Positions 1 through 7,800 of a stretch of 11,151 nucleotides of DNA are shown one piece after another. Made by a program: the position numbers and the translations under genes. Numbering within the stretch: the first letter of the stretch is position 1; every line of letters begins with the position of its first letter. Source of the stretch: Echinostoma caproni (Eukaryota; Platyhelminthes; Trematoda; Plagiorchiida; Echinostomatidae); contig UZAN01059645.1 in NCBI GenBank assembly GCA_900618425.1, positions 1-11,151 on the forward strand. The letters are read 5' to 3'. The notes beneath the pieces were generated by a model. That model saw nothing but the letters and a program-made list of their open reading frames with translations. It was not told where the DNA came from and made no database searches.

Positions 1-444
1 CATCTCTGTTTCAGAGAGGCGGTCGGCTCCCCCTTCCGGGTCGTCACAGTGACTGGTGCGGTTACCATGGGCTTTTTAGGGACCACTGTCCTGTTGGTTG
101 ACCCTGAATTTTCGTGGGGTAGCCTCATCCCTGAGCTGTCTAGTTGCTCCTCTCTCAAGTGGATAGACTCTGTAAGCGGGGTAGGTAGAAGCTGAACGGT
201 TGGTTTGTTTTTAGGCTGCCTACAAAGCGAGCATACATACTGCATTACATCTATAGNTATATATCAGTAGTCACTGTTTTGTCGCAGTGTCTGTGACACC
301 ATTGGTCACACATCTAGTAGTTCACATCTTTGATTTGCTCGAGACTGCCTTTCTACATCGCATACAGTTCTAGATCGCTAGGTTGGTCACCTTTAGCACG
401 CTAGGCACGATATTCAATTTTGTCATATCAATTTTCGGTGGAAT
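1..444 (-). pseudogene. Copy A: 5' part of a CR1/L2-like LINE ORF1 (PHD-like zinc finger), broken and cut by the window edge
   Basis: This is the N-terminal part of the nucleic-acid-binding ORF1 protein of a non-LTR retrotransposon. Read on the minus strand it starts around 444, where an ATT stands in place of copy B's ATG, and gives PPKIDMTKL against PTKIDMTKL in copy B. Three frames are then needed. They contain a CMRC pair (366-355), CDQWCHRHC (310-284), and a last C next to LCR at about 224, resembling the C-x2-C ... C-D-x-W-C-H-x2-C ... C-x2-C order of a PHD finger. From about 224 to 1 the frame is open and matches copy B residue by residue, for example PLTE, NRTVVPKKP and the APVTV/APITA stretch. 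A stop (TAG) lies near 372. PHD-like fingers in ORF1 are known for several CR1-type families. The rest of the element lies outside the window, so I cannot tell whether it is complete. An undetermined base at 257 lies within it. Confidence 0.72.
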
Positions 445-730
445 TTGCGTTATCTATACAAAACCAGGTAATTCTATTGGAAGTAATTAACAATGAAAGA
501 TGCAATAAATGACAGACAAAACTGATACGCGGTTGAAAAAGAATTAGAACGATACCACGTGGATTGTATTGTGGGAGTGACTCCCCGTTTTGGTCCTTTG
601 TTTGGTCTCGAGACCTGCTACGTCAGTTTTATCCAGCGATCCTCTCCATAACATCTGAATTTCTTCAGATTATTCCCTCCTAATTTAGTTGATCTTCCTT
701 GCTCCGAAGTTTAAACCGCGCGCCAGGTCA
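445..730 (-). other. Copy A leader (5' UTR-like) upstream of ORF1
   Basis: This stretch has no open frame, but it aligns with the sequence upstream of ORF1 in copy B. Shared blocks include the CCTCCTAATTT(A/G)TT(G/C)G(A/G)TCTTCCTTGCTCCGAA block (about 675-708) and the CCGCGCGCC block at 715-724. This is best read as the untranslated leader or internal promoter region of the element. Compared with copy B it lacks roughly 180 bp near 450-480. No promoter can be identified from the sequence alone. Confidence 0.55.
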
Positions 731-744
731 GTTCAGTTCAGTTA
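727..744 (-). repeat. Short (TGAAC)n-type tandem repeat at the element D / copy A boundary
   Basis: On the plus strand this reads as about three GTTCA units (TGAAC on the minus strand). It sits between the 3' UTR-like tail of element D and the leader of copy A. Many CR1/L2-like elements end in a short tandem repeat rather than poly(A), so it may be the 3' terminus of D. A degenerate relative is at about 5571-5597, downstream of element B's ORF2 stop. The role is inference. Confidence 0.4.
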
Positions 745-948
745 TAACAGGACTGAAAAGGCTTTCGCCAACCAAGCGACCAGATTCTTGCTTCAGTAGG
801 AAGGTTTCTTCTCCCAGCGCGTGAAACTCGTTTCAGTCGCTGTCTTGCAACTGTTTTCCGACAGGAAACTGGCTCCAGTGCGATATCTGTAAGGGAGATT
901 AGTTGGGAAACAAGAAAAATACCAATTCTCAATAACCTCATCCCGCTG
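745..948 (-). other. 3' UTR-like segment of element D
   Basis: This segment lies between the stop codon that closes element D's RT tail (TAG, complement of 949-951) and the TGAAC repeat at 727-744. It has no coding similarity in the RT frame. Its last part (about 750-800) matches a piece of element C's endonuclease region (about 5360-5405) and more weakly the sequence upstream of copy B (about 8290-8340). It could therefore be a common LINE 3' tail or an endonuclease scrap. A 73-codon open stretch here has no recognisable protein. Confidence 0.45.
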
Positions 949-2845
949 CTATAATACATTCCGGTATATTTGGGTCCAAATCCTGTCTAACTGCCTCTTG
1001 AAGTCGACTGCAGTCGCACATTCCATCAGGTACGGTGGTAGCTGATTCCATCTATCAACCACTCGGTTCACGTAGAAGTTAAACCGCACACCGAGGCGAG
1101 CTCTTGATTTTAAAGGCTTTCGACTGTGTCCCCTGGTGACCTACACGGGTGTTCGAGTGAACAAACTTTCGGCGCTTACGGTAGTGAATCCTTTCATTAT
1201 ATTAAATGTTTCTATGAGGTCACACCTAACGTGCTTTCCTTCCATAGAAGAGAGGTTTAACGCCACAAGCCATTCTTCATATGACTTGGCCCTCATGCCC
1301 GAGATCATCCAAGTGGCTAACCTTTGAACCTTCTCGATGCACTGAATGTTCTTCTGAAGGTAGGGTGCCCAAACTTGGGCACAGTATTATAGGTGGGTTC
1401 TCGCCAGTACCTTTTACAGCGGGATAAAGACTTCTGCCTTTCGAGTGGTCAGTGTATTTCTAAACTGTAATATTTGACCTCTTGCTCTTTGTGCTGCAGC
1501 TCTACACTGTTCACTTGGCTTGTAATTTTTGGAGACTACTATCTCTACTATCTCTATCCCTACCATCCCTCGTTTGGGCTACACTTACTCTAGTTGGACC
1601 GCCGTCAGTGTTCAATGTGTGACATTTTGAGGGGGTTGAGGTCTAGGTCCCACATCTGAGTCCAACAGACAACTTGTGTTAGGTCTTCCTGTAGTTGGTC
1701 TCGCGGGCCTGAGTTAACTAATTTGACATCGTCAGCAAACACGAAAGTCGGGATGGACAAACCCCTAACTAAGTAACCGACTTACAGCAGGAAAATTATC
1801 GGGCCTAGAACGGAGCCCTGTGGTACCCCACTGGTGACTTTCTCCTCCGTCGACAGTGTCGATGAACCCTGAAGGTTCGCCTGTTCAGAAACGCCCCTAT
1901 ACATTTAATAAGAGTCCCAAGAAAGCCAAAGTTCTCCAGCTTTTTAAGAAGTACCCGGTGATTAACCGAGTCAAAAGCCTCTCTAAAGTCCAAGCAACAA
2001 ACTTAGACATGTTGGCCTTCATCCAACTTCCTTGTGATTTCATCAGGAAGCACAACAAGTTGCTGAGACATGACCTCTTTTTGAGGAACCCGTGTTGGGT
2101 CGGGGATGGTAGGTTGTAGCGTGCAACATGCTCACCTATACCGTTTCTTACTATTGTCTCAAGTTCTTTACAAAGGATACTAGTGAGCCTAACTGGTCTG
2201 TAGTTCCCTGGGACCTTTCGGTCACCCCCCTTATGTATCGCCACAACTGTCGCCGTCCTCCAGTCTTTCGGTATCTCACCGAATCTTAGGGATTACTCGT
2301 ATATTGCACACATGGGAGCCGCCATAATCTCTGCGAGCGGCTTGTCAATGGCCGGATGTTGTCCAACAATCCCCGCTGATTTTCTAGGTTTTAACTCATT
2401 GAGTATCTTCAGAACTTGAGCTCTGTCTACCTGTAGATGGCTCACTGGTGGAGCTCGTACCGGTGTCAAATGTTATGGGTACCTGCGACCGTCATCCTTT
2501 TTATAGACGCTTTCAAAACAGTTTTGAGTATCTCACACTTCGCTGCTCCGACGACACTTCTTCCCCTACGAGGTTTTGTAGGACCCCAACCGATTGCCTA
2601 AGGGTAGCCTTTGATTGTACATACGTGCAAAACGTTTTGGGATCGGTTTTAACTTGTTGAGCTATCCTCAATTCATGTTTCATTTTAGCTTGGTTTGTAA
2701 GCTTGTTTGCGTAATTTTGGGCCATTTTGTAGGCCAACCGTCTGTGCTGCACTCCAAAGTTTGTATGTTGCCTTCATTTACGGCTCCTGAAAGTTTCTGC
2801 GCAATTCTTCACAGGGATCTATTTTGGCTGAGCCATCCTGTCGGT
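949..2845 (-). pseudogene. Element D: CR1/L2-like LINE ORF2, linker + complete reverse transcriptase + tail, degenerate
   Basis: ORF2 of these elements makes the cDNA at the nicked target (target-primed reverse transcription). D starts within the endonuclease-RT linker (QHRRLAYKMAQNYA, PKTFCTYVQSKA at 2752-2513). A frame from about 2432 to 1897 gives KSAGIVG, the template-grip motif VPGNYRPVRLTSILCKELE and QHGFLKKRSCLSNLL, with a TAA at 2293-2295. A third frame (1993-1805) gives the catalytic A motif DFREAFDSVNH. A fourth gives SGVPQGSVLGP (1800-1829) and the catalytic FADD box (1728-1739). From about 1560 to 949 one frame runs through KNYKPSEQC, YCAQVWAPYLQKN, RCDLIETFNIMKG, NRVVDRWNQLP and FKRQLDRIW, ending at TAG 949-951, with about three internal stops. 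The endonuclease and ORF1 are absent, which fits 5' truncation. The catalytic aspartates survive although the frame is broken at least four times, so it is dead as a gene. Confidence 0.93.
1535..1562 (-). repeat. Short GATAGTAGA-type slippage repeat inside element D's RT
   Basis: The minus strand reads about two and a half units of GAGATAGTA just where the conserved KDLGV motif of CR1 RT should lie, before VVSKNYKPSEQC. It has probably replaced that motif by replication slippage, and the frame changes close to it. Confidence 0.5.
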
Positions 2846-2856
2846 GATGGTTTTTT

Positions 2857-3184
2857 CACAGGCTGGATAGATAAGGGCTTTTCTCCCCCAAAAGGAGAAA
2901 GTTGAGGGGAGACCATATAGAGACCTTCAAGATCCTGAAGGAAATCTTCAGCGCAGAAGCCCCCCCCCCATACTCAGGATAGTAACAATCCATCCCTTGG
3001 GAGAAACCGATTGAAATTGAGCAAACCCAGAGCTCTGAAGAGCACAAGGGCGAACTTCTTCTCCCATAGGGTGGTAAACGCATGGAACAGACTGCCAGTG
3101 AAAGTAGTCTCAGTCCAGACTAAAGTGCAGTTCAAGGCCGGACTGGACAAGAGTTGGACTACCCTGTTCCACAACTCTATCTGA
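2857..3184 (+). pseudogene. Element E: inverted CR1-like ORF2 C-terminal tail
   Basis: On the plus strand, opposite to the neighbouring RT fragments, a frame from about 2857 reads HRLDR, a TAA, GLFSPKRRKLRGDHIETF, then KILKEIFS. This is the conserved CR1 tail motif (xLGLFSLxRRRLRGDxIExFKI). After a run of ten C (2960-2969) the frame shifts by one and continues with STRANFFSHRVVNAWNRLP, then VQFKAGLDKSW, to a natural stop TGA at 3182-3184. The tail is therefore complete at its C-terminus. The 5' edge at about 2855 abuts the linker of element D, which runs the other way, so it is a truncated insertion or an inversion. The region following (3185-3360) may be its 3' UTR. Confidence 0.88.
2960..2969. 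repeat. C10 homopolymer that causes a frame change in element E
   Basis: Ten C in a row at the position where element E changes reading frame. Homopolymer slippage, or a sequencing error at the run, explains the shift. Confidence 0.6.
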
Positions 3185-3599
3185 TTTCTGATACCTTACC
3201 TCGTTGCTTCAATCTTCTGTTACGCACCCCCTTCCTTCTAGAGGCTTTCTAACTTTCCTTTATTATTATTACTATTATTATTGTAACACTACTTAACCCT
3301 TATCCTTCCGCTTTCTTTCACCTTTTTACTATGTTGTCTGTCAAAATAACGTGCTTGCTTAGCAGTGCGTGAAGGTGCTAGATGCAGGCAAATTATTATC
3401 GTGAATTGACTGCTTATTCCAGAAGTGATCCCGATATTGTACTCTGCCATCCGTAGAATAGAAAACTATCCTAGGTGAACTAAAGTACTCGAATACTGGA
3501 CCGTCGAAGCACGGGGGCACATTCACGCCCACTCGAACAAGAAACTGGGCTCTAGTTGGCTCAAGTCCTGGAACCTGATCTGATCTGCGGTGAGACTTT
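3185..3599. other. No gene seen; probable 3' UTR of E followed by unassigned sequence
   Basis: After the stop of element E the sequence is T-rich and carries a TTA/ATT microsatellite. From about 3360 to 3599 there is an open minus-strand frame of 85 codons whose last dozen residues at its right edge overlap the RT motif of C2. The remainder (for example VGVNVPPCFDGPVFEY) resembles nothing I recognise. I do not call a gene here. Confidence 0.5.
3260..3283. repeat. (TTA)n / (ATT)n microsatellite
   Basis: An imperfect run of TAT/ATT triplets interrupted by one ACT. It lies about 80 bp after the ORF2 stop of element E, and could be its 3' terminal simple repeat. This is inference. Confidence 0.55.
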
Positions 3600-3880
3600 T
3601 CTATTGCTTTGTACAACAGGATAAAGATTTCTGGTTTTCTAAAAATAGGGACGACCTAAACCAGAAAAGTTCTCCGCGTGGCTTGTGAGCAGCGATTAAA
3701 ATTGGCTACCCCTAATGCAATCCGATATCATTAGTACCCCAAGATCCTTGGCTGTTTTGACCGGTTCCACTTCAAAAGCCCCTCACGTACCGATAGGCAC
3801 TAACGGATCTTGTGCCTTGGACAGTGCTTGATACATGATTCCACCCCATAGGAACACGTTATACGGAGAGAGTCTGGAAG
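3600..3880 (-). pseudogene. Fragment C2: CR1-like RT thumb scrap
   Basis: The minus strand reads RLSPYNV, then after a TGA, VEPVKTAKDLGVLMISD. After a frame change it gives RCSQATRRTF and RKPEIFILLYKAI (near 3602-3640). These are the CR1 palm-to-thumb motifs (W.LpfNvxKC ... KDLGVxxSxD ... PEIFIPLYKAIVRPHLEY). Homology stops exactly after YKAI, and the expected VRPHLEY is missing. The fragment directly follows the end of element C's RT segment, and it may be the continuation of C after a further rearrangement or a separate insertion. Confidence 0.75.
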
Positions 3881-3884
3881 TCAT

Positions 3885-5505
3885 TTCTATCTATTCGTTT
3901 TAGCGTTTTAGGAAGTTACAGACACGAAAGGCGGATCTACTAGCTTTTTGTTGGTGGTGACCTGATCAGCCAGAAACCAAGAACCTTATGGTATTCTACA
4001 CTCTCTATGGTCGTGGAAGCGCTTGCCCTGAAGCTGTGTACAGGGACCCTCCCAAAAGACATACTAACGCATTTTTCGGCGCTTATTGGAAGGTTCCAGG
4101 CCATAGACCAGTAGTTAACCGCATCCATTACTAATTGAACAGCCACAGTATCGGTGCCCCAAATTGTCACATCATCGGCGTACACTGCGACGTTGACTCC
4201 GATACTGTGTGATATGTCAATGAAATATATAAGGAAGAGAAGGGGCAAGGACCGAGGCGGCTTCTTTTAACATTTGAGGATTAATGCGGTCTAGTACCAT
4301 TCAACTAAGGGAATTCAAGGATTTGAGGAGTGATTCGGTCTCCCACGGAAGAATAATGAAAGGTTCTAATGGGAGCGGTGTATTTAGAGGAGGAAGATTG
4401 GGGTGGGAGAAGACAGAAGCAAAGTTAAAGGTGGATTCATGATCAGACCGTAAGATTCCGGCTACCTGAGCAGAGGAGGTTACAGGAGAGCCGTCAGGTA
4501 GTTTCAGGGCTAGTGCCAAGGCGGTAAGTTGCCTTTTACGGCGGAGTGACTTAAATAAGGAATTAGGGTTACTCTTAGCACGAACAAGAATTGCTTTTTG
4601 TTGTCTATTGTGGAATTCCCTGACTCTCTGCTTACATAAGTTGCGGATTCGCTTGAACTCGACAGTATCAGCTTTGAGACCAGTATATTTTAATCCAGCA
4701 AATAAAAGAGCCCGCTAGTCTATTAGGTGCCGAATGAAGCAAGCTAGAGGAGGCCTATGGTCAGATAAAGCTTGAATTTTAGGAATAAATAAGTGGTCCG
4801 CTTCGTGAATTAGTTTCTCGGGCAACTCATTTCAGTTTTTCGGGTTAGTATCAATATTGCAGGAGCCCAGTCTGTTGGTCAGAATTTATCGTAAAAGAAC
4901 AAAATCGGCCCTTTTGAAGGAACGTAGCATTCTAAAAGCATCCTGCAAGTTGACCTTCGGATAATATAGTCAAAGGATAGCAGGAGGTGATCACTTTTAC
5001 CAACAGGAGTTAGGTACGAGATCACATCGATCTGGCGTCGTTCGTTGGTAATCGCAAGATCGAGCAGGGAGGGACGTTGGCCGCCACGGTATCTCGTAAG
5101 AAATACTACGTGTTGGTATCACGAGTGTTCGTGGAGGAGGTTTATGAGCGGTACACCAAACATTCTATCTCTAGAGTGGCATCTGGACCAGTCGATACGT
5201 GGGGCGTTAAAGTCGCCCAGGATAAGGTGTGAAAAAGTGCAGGTGGGACGGGGGTCGCAAAGCTGAGTTAGAAGTGACTGACATTCTTTTTGTGTGCTTG
5301 ATTGAGATCGACAAACAAACCCCAGGACAAGTGAGTCCCTGCTCGGGTTGCACAGGAAGGTAAAGGTTTTCACCAACCGAGCGTCAAGATTCTTGCTCGG
5401 GCCGAAACCAAAGTTCTTGTAGAGCTTCGATTTCTTGTGGACTGTTTGCCCGCAGGCGAGTTCTTCGCCCAGAACAACCTCCCTTTTCGAGTCCGTATAT
5501 GCCAA
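3885..5505 (-). pseudogene. Element C: CR1-like ORF2 with APE endonuclease, linker and internally deleted RT
   Basis: The endonuclease part (about 5505-4880) is one frame with a single TGA. It contains DSLVLGF (approximating the VYR strand), LILGDFNAPRIDW (GDFN 5206-5217), RGGQRPSLLDLAITNE, and the catalytic-type SDH (4987-4995). Its N-terminal strands are not seen, so it is 5'-truncated. The next frame (about 4955-4240, four stops) holds the linker (RIRNLCKQRVREFHNRQQ, KSNPNSLFKSLRRKR, LKLPDGSPVTSSAQVAGIL) and the RT entry (LDRINPQMLKEAASVLAP). At about 4248-4240 the frame jumps straight to LLFLIYFIDI and the catalytic box YADD (4171-4182), then AWNLPISAEKC and VEYHKVLGFWL. Motifs A and B are missing, so roughly 150 residues have been lost. 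Its linker differs from D's, which suggests a second family. Confidence 0.92.
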
Positions 5506-5570
5506 AGGAGGTTACTGGGCAATAGGAATCATAGAATACCTACTGCGAACTGTGAAAGGGAAGAGGTCCG

Positions 5571-5597
5571 TTCAGTCCAGTTCACTTCAGCTAGCAC
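5571..5597 (-). repeat. Degenerate (TGAAC)n-like tract downstream of element B
   Basis: The minus strand reads GCTGAAGTGAACTGGACTGAACGG, an imperfect TGAAC-type repeat about 190 bp past B's ORF2 stop. It resembles the tract at 727-744 after element D, so it may mark the 3' end of B. It is short and degenerate. Confidence 0.3.
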
Positions 5598-5789
5598 AGA
5601 TTGGTATGTGATCCAGACCAATTGTGAGTCCAAATAGATGTGTTGTTGGCTGATCTCGTGGATTCCAACACCGCGAGTAAATAGGGTTTGCCTTAAAGGC
5701 AGAATGTGAGGTGCAGTATCACGTCCTATTCAATGGCGCTCAGAACCAATAAATGCTTACCTTTAAACTGTTTCAGTAAATACAGAAGC
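5598..5789 (-). other. 3' UTR-like segment of element B
   Basis: This is noncoding sequence between the ORF2 stop of B (TGA, complement of 5790-5792) and the TGAAC-like tract. No open frame or recognisable motif is present. Its place between RT tail and the next element supports a 3' UTR assignment. Confidence 0.4.
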
Positions 5790-6735
5790 TCAATAATCAC
5801 CTAAGACCATCTTAAAAACTATGCCACTCGATCAACTTACAATATCCTCGGGTAAACTATTCCAGTAAGGTATTACGCGACTTGTAAAGAATTTGGTTCG
5901 AATGTCCAAACTTACAAGACTATGTTGCAGTCTTAAACTATACCCCCTAGTTCTACTTGAAGGGATGAATCCGAACATATCATCAAAACTGATTCCAGGG
6001 CGACCGTTCGTGATCCTAAAAGCTTCTGTGAGATCCCCCCTGATTCTCCTTCTTGCAAGAGAGAACAGATTAAGGTCCTCAAGCCTCTGCTCGCAGCTCT
6101 TATTTCTCTGTCTCAACATCATTCTTTTAGCGTTGCACTTTTCCTAGATATCCGATGTCTTTCCGGAAGTAGGGTGCCCAAGCCTGAACACAATAGCCCC
6201 AGAGCAGTCTAACTATGGCCTTGTAGAGAGGGATGAGAACCTCGGGTCCCGTGGAGTCTAAATAAAAGAGTTTCATTCTGGCTATGTTGGATGCCGTTTG
6301 ACATTTTTGTGAGGGTTTGAAGTCACGTAGTATAATTACTCCCAGGTCCTTAACTTCTCTCTCTCGAGGCTGAATTTAATTTTGAATGTCAAATTCAACT
6401 TCTGCTGTGAGAAACTGACATTTTGCTAGCTTGGGAGGAAGATCCCACTTTTCGAACCACCGTGTAACCGCCTGTAGGTCCTGATATACATTCGCCTCAG
6501 TTACACTGAAGTCACCCGCGAACATGAGACACGGGTTGTTGATTTTACGTGGCAGATTATTCACGAACATCAAGAATATCAGTGGACCTAGCACAGAACC
6601 CTGAGGGACACTGCTAGTCATGTTGGTCGGCACCGATAAGTGCATACCAGCATTGACCTGGAAGGTGTGGTTAGTTAAGAAGCAGTAGACCCACTTTCCA
6701 ACTTTCCACCCAATTCCTATGAATAGCATTTTTTG
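5790..6735 (-). pseudogene. Element B, 3' part: CR1-like RT palm, thumb and tail with mutated catalytic box (FAGD)
   Basis: This is the second half of an ORF2 reverse transcriptase. One frame (6729-6376) has FLTNHTFQV, SVPQGSVLGPLIFLMFVNN, PCLMFAGDFSV (FAGD at 6511-6522), then WDLPPKLAKC. The first aspartate of the YxDD pair is glycine (GAT to GGT type change), which would abolish polymerase activity. The next frame has EVKDLGVIILRDFKPSQKC, EVLIPLYKAIVR and GYCVQAWAPYFRKDI, ending at TAA near 6138. A last frame (6122-5832) has QRLEDLNLFSLARRRIRGD and KFFTSRVIPYWNSLPEDI. After one TGA it ends FKMVLGDY at TGA 5790-5792. The whole RT finger region and the endonuclease are missing, because the fragment joins ORF1 sequence at about 6735. 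Confidence 0.93.
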
Positions 6736-7800
6736 ATCCCATTGTTCTCTGTTGTTCAGAAATTGGCTTACTTGCCCTTAAGCTTCTGGTATACCTCGTA
6801 TGATGACCAGGCGAGAGTCGGGGTTGTCGTTCTGCTTTGGATTCTCTCGCCTCAGCTGGTGTTCTCCCTTCTCTGGAGGTCGCACCGTATTCTTATATTG
6901 CTCAAGTCTGAGAAAGGCAGCATGGGCGAGCAAAGGAGAATTTCTGATACATTTTTAGGAGCTGCCGTCTTCAGTTTTATTGGCCTGGATGAGTGAGTTT
7001 TATTAGTAGCATCACCACTCTTTAGTCTATAGTGCTTAACTACATCATTTTGTATGCCCCAATGGCGCAGTACATCTCCGATATAGCTCAATTCCTGTTT
7101 GTCCCTAGCACTACGAGACTGATTAGTGCTCTAGAACTTCGAAAATAAAAACGCTGCTGTGTCGCGTGTTGTAATTTTTCGGGGCAGGCGTGCAGTTGCC
7201 TCTGGACACTTGCGTTAACTAAGGTCGTTCCCGCTGTCCAGCTGGTCGCGCTGAGTTGGTCAAAGCGGTAAGGATATTGATCTGCCGTTTTGTAGGATTT
7301 TTATCCTTCCCTCTGCTCGTCACCGGTTTCTTTCTCAGATAGGCGATCGGCTCCTTTTTTGGCATCGACGCAGTGATTGGTGCAACATTCAGAGGCTTCC
7401 TCGGGACCACTGTCCTGTTGGGTGACCCTGACGTTTGGTGGTGTGACATGATCCCTATGCTGGTAGTAATGCCCAGTTGCTTCTTCTCCGGGAGACTAAA
7501 CTCGGTAAGCGGAGTATCTAGAGACTAAACGGTAGATTTTGATTTAACCGGCCTACAGAGGACGCATACTACTGCATTGCATCTGTGTGATGAGCAACAA
7601 AGCAGTTGATTATATCAGTGGTCCCGGTTTCGTCGCAGTGTCTCTGACACCAGTGGTCGCAAATGTAGGAGCTCAGAGTTATGTTTTTGCTCGAGACTTT
7701 TTTTATACCTTTCAGAGTTCGAGAGCTCTGCCCCTAGGTTGGTCGTAATTTGCACTTTGAACGTGGTCTTCAGTTTTGTCATATCTATTTTCGTTGGCAT
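6736..7800 (-). pseudogene. Element B, 5' part: LINE ORF1 with PHD-like zinc finger and CR1-type C-terminal part
   Basis: ORF1 of such elements coats the RNA. The frame opens with ATG at 7800 (PTKIDMTKLKTT). A degenerate C-x2-C region follows, then CDHWCQRHC (7661-7635, with the finger's His changed to Gln), then after a frameshift VCVLCRP (around 7570). After one TAG comes PLTE and a basic, proline-rich linker (NRTVVPRKP, KKPVTSRGKDKNPTKRQ; to 7219). A further frame (7091-6852) has IGDVLRHWGIQNDVVKHYRL, RPIKL, VSEILL, NIRIRCDLQRR, followed near 6815-6778 by DSRLVIIRGIPEA. That order (HYR ... RPIK ... SEIL ... IRIRxDL ... RLVIIRG) matches the C-terminal part of CR1-type ORF1 proteins. At least four frame breaks make it nonfunctional. 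ORF1 then runs into RT sequence without an endonuclease. Confidence 0.85.

Larger units (their letters stand above)
1..790. repeat. Diverged direct repeat, copy A (pairs with about 7325-8330)
   Basis: Read by eye, most of this interval aligns collinearly and in the same orientation with about 7325-8330, at roughly 70-75 per cent identity. Anchors include GGGACCACTGTCCTGTTGG (90-108 and 7404-7422), GTCGCAGTGTCT (about 281 and 7632), TTTTGTCATATC (about 419 and 7774), GTGGA(T/C)TGT..TTGTG (about 559 and 8082) and CTTCCTTGCTCCGAA (694 and 8217). The repeat is the 5' end of one LINE family: leader plus ORF1 start. Confidence 0.8.

Noticed and set aside
1856..2119. 87-codon plus-strand open frame
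   Set aside because: It is antisense to element D's RT (motif A region), a shadow of the real minus-strand frame.
2615..2905. 96-codon plus-strand open frame
   Set aside because: It lies opposite the linker of element D, and the minus-strand frame has the clear LINE motifs.
5893..6147. 84-codon plus-strand open frame
   Set aside because: It is antisense to the RT tail of element B.
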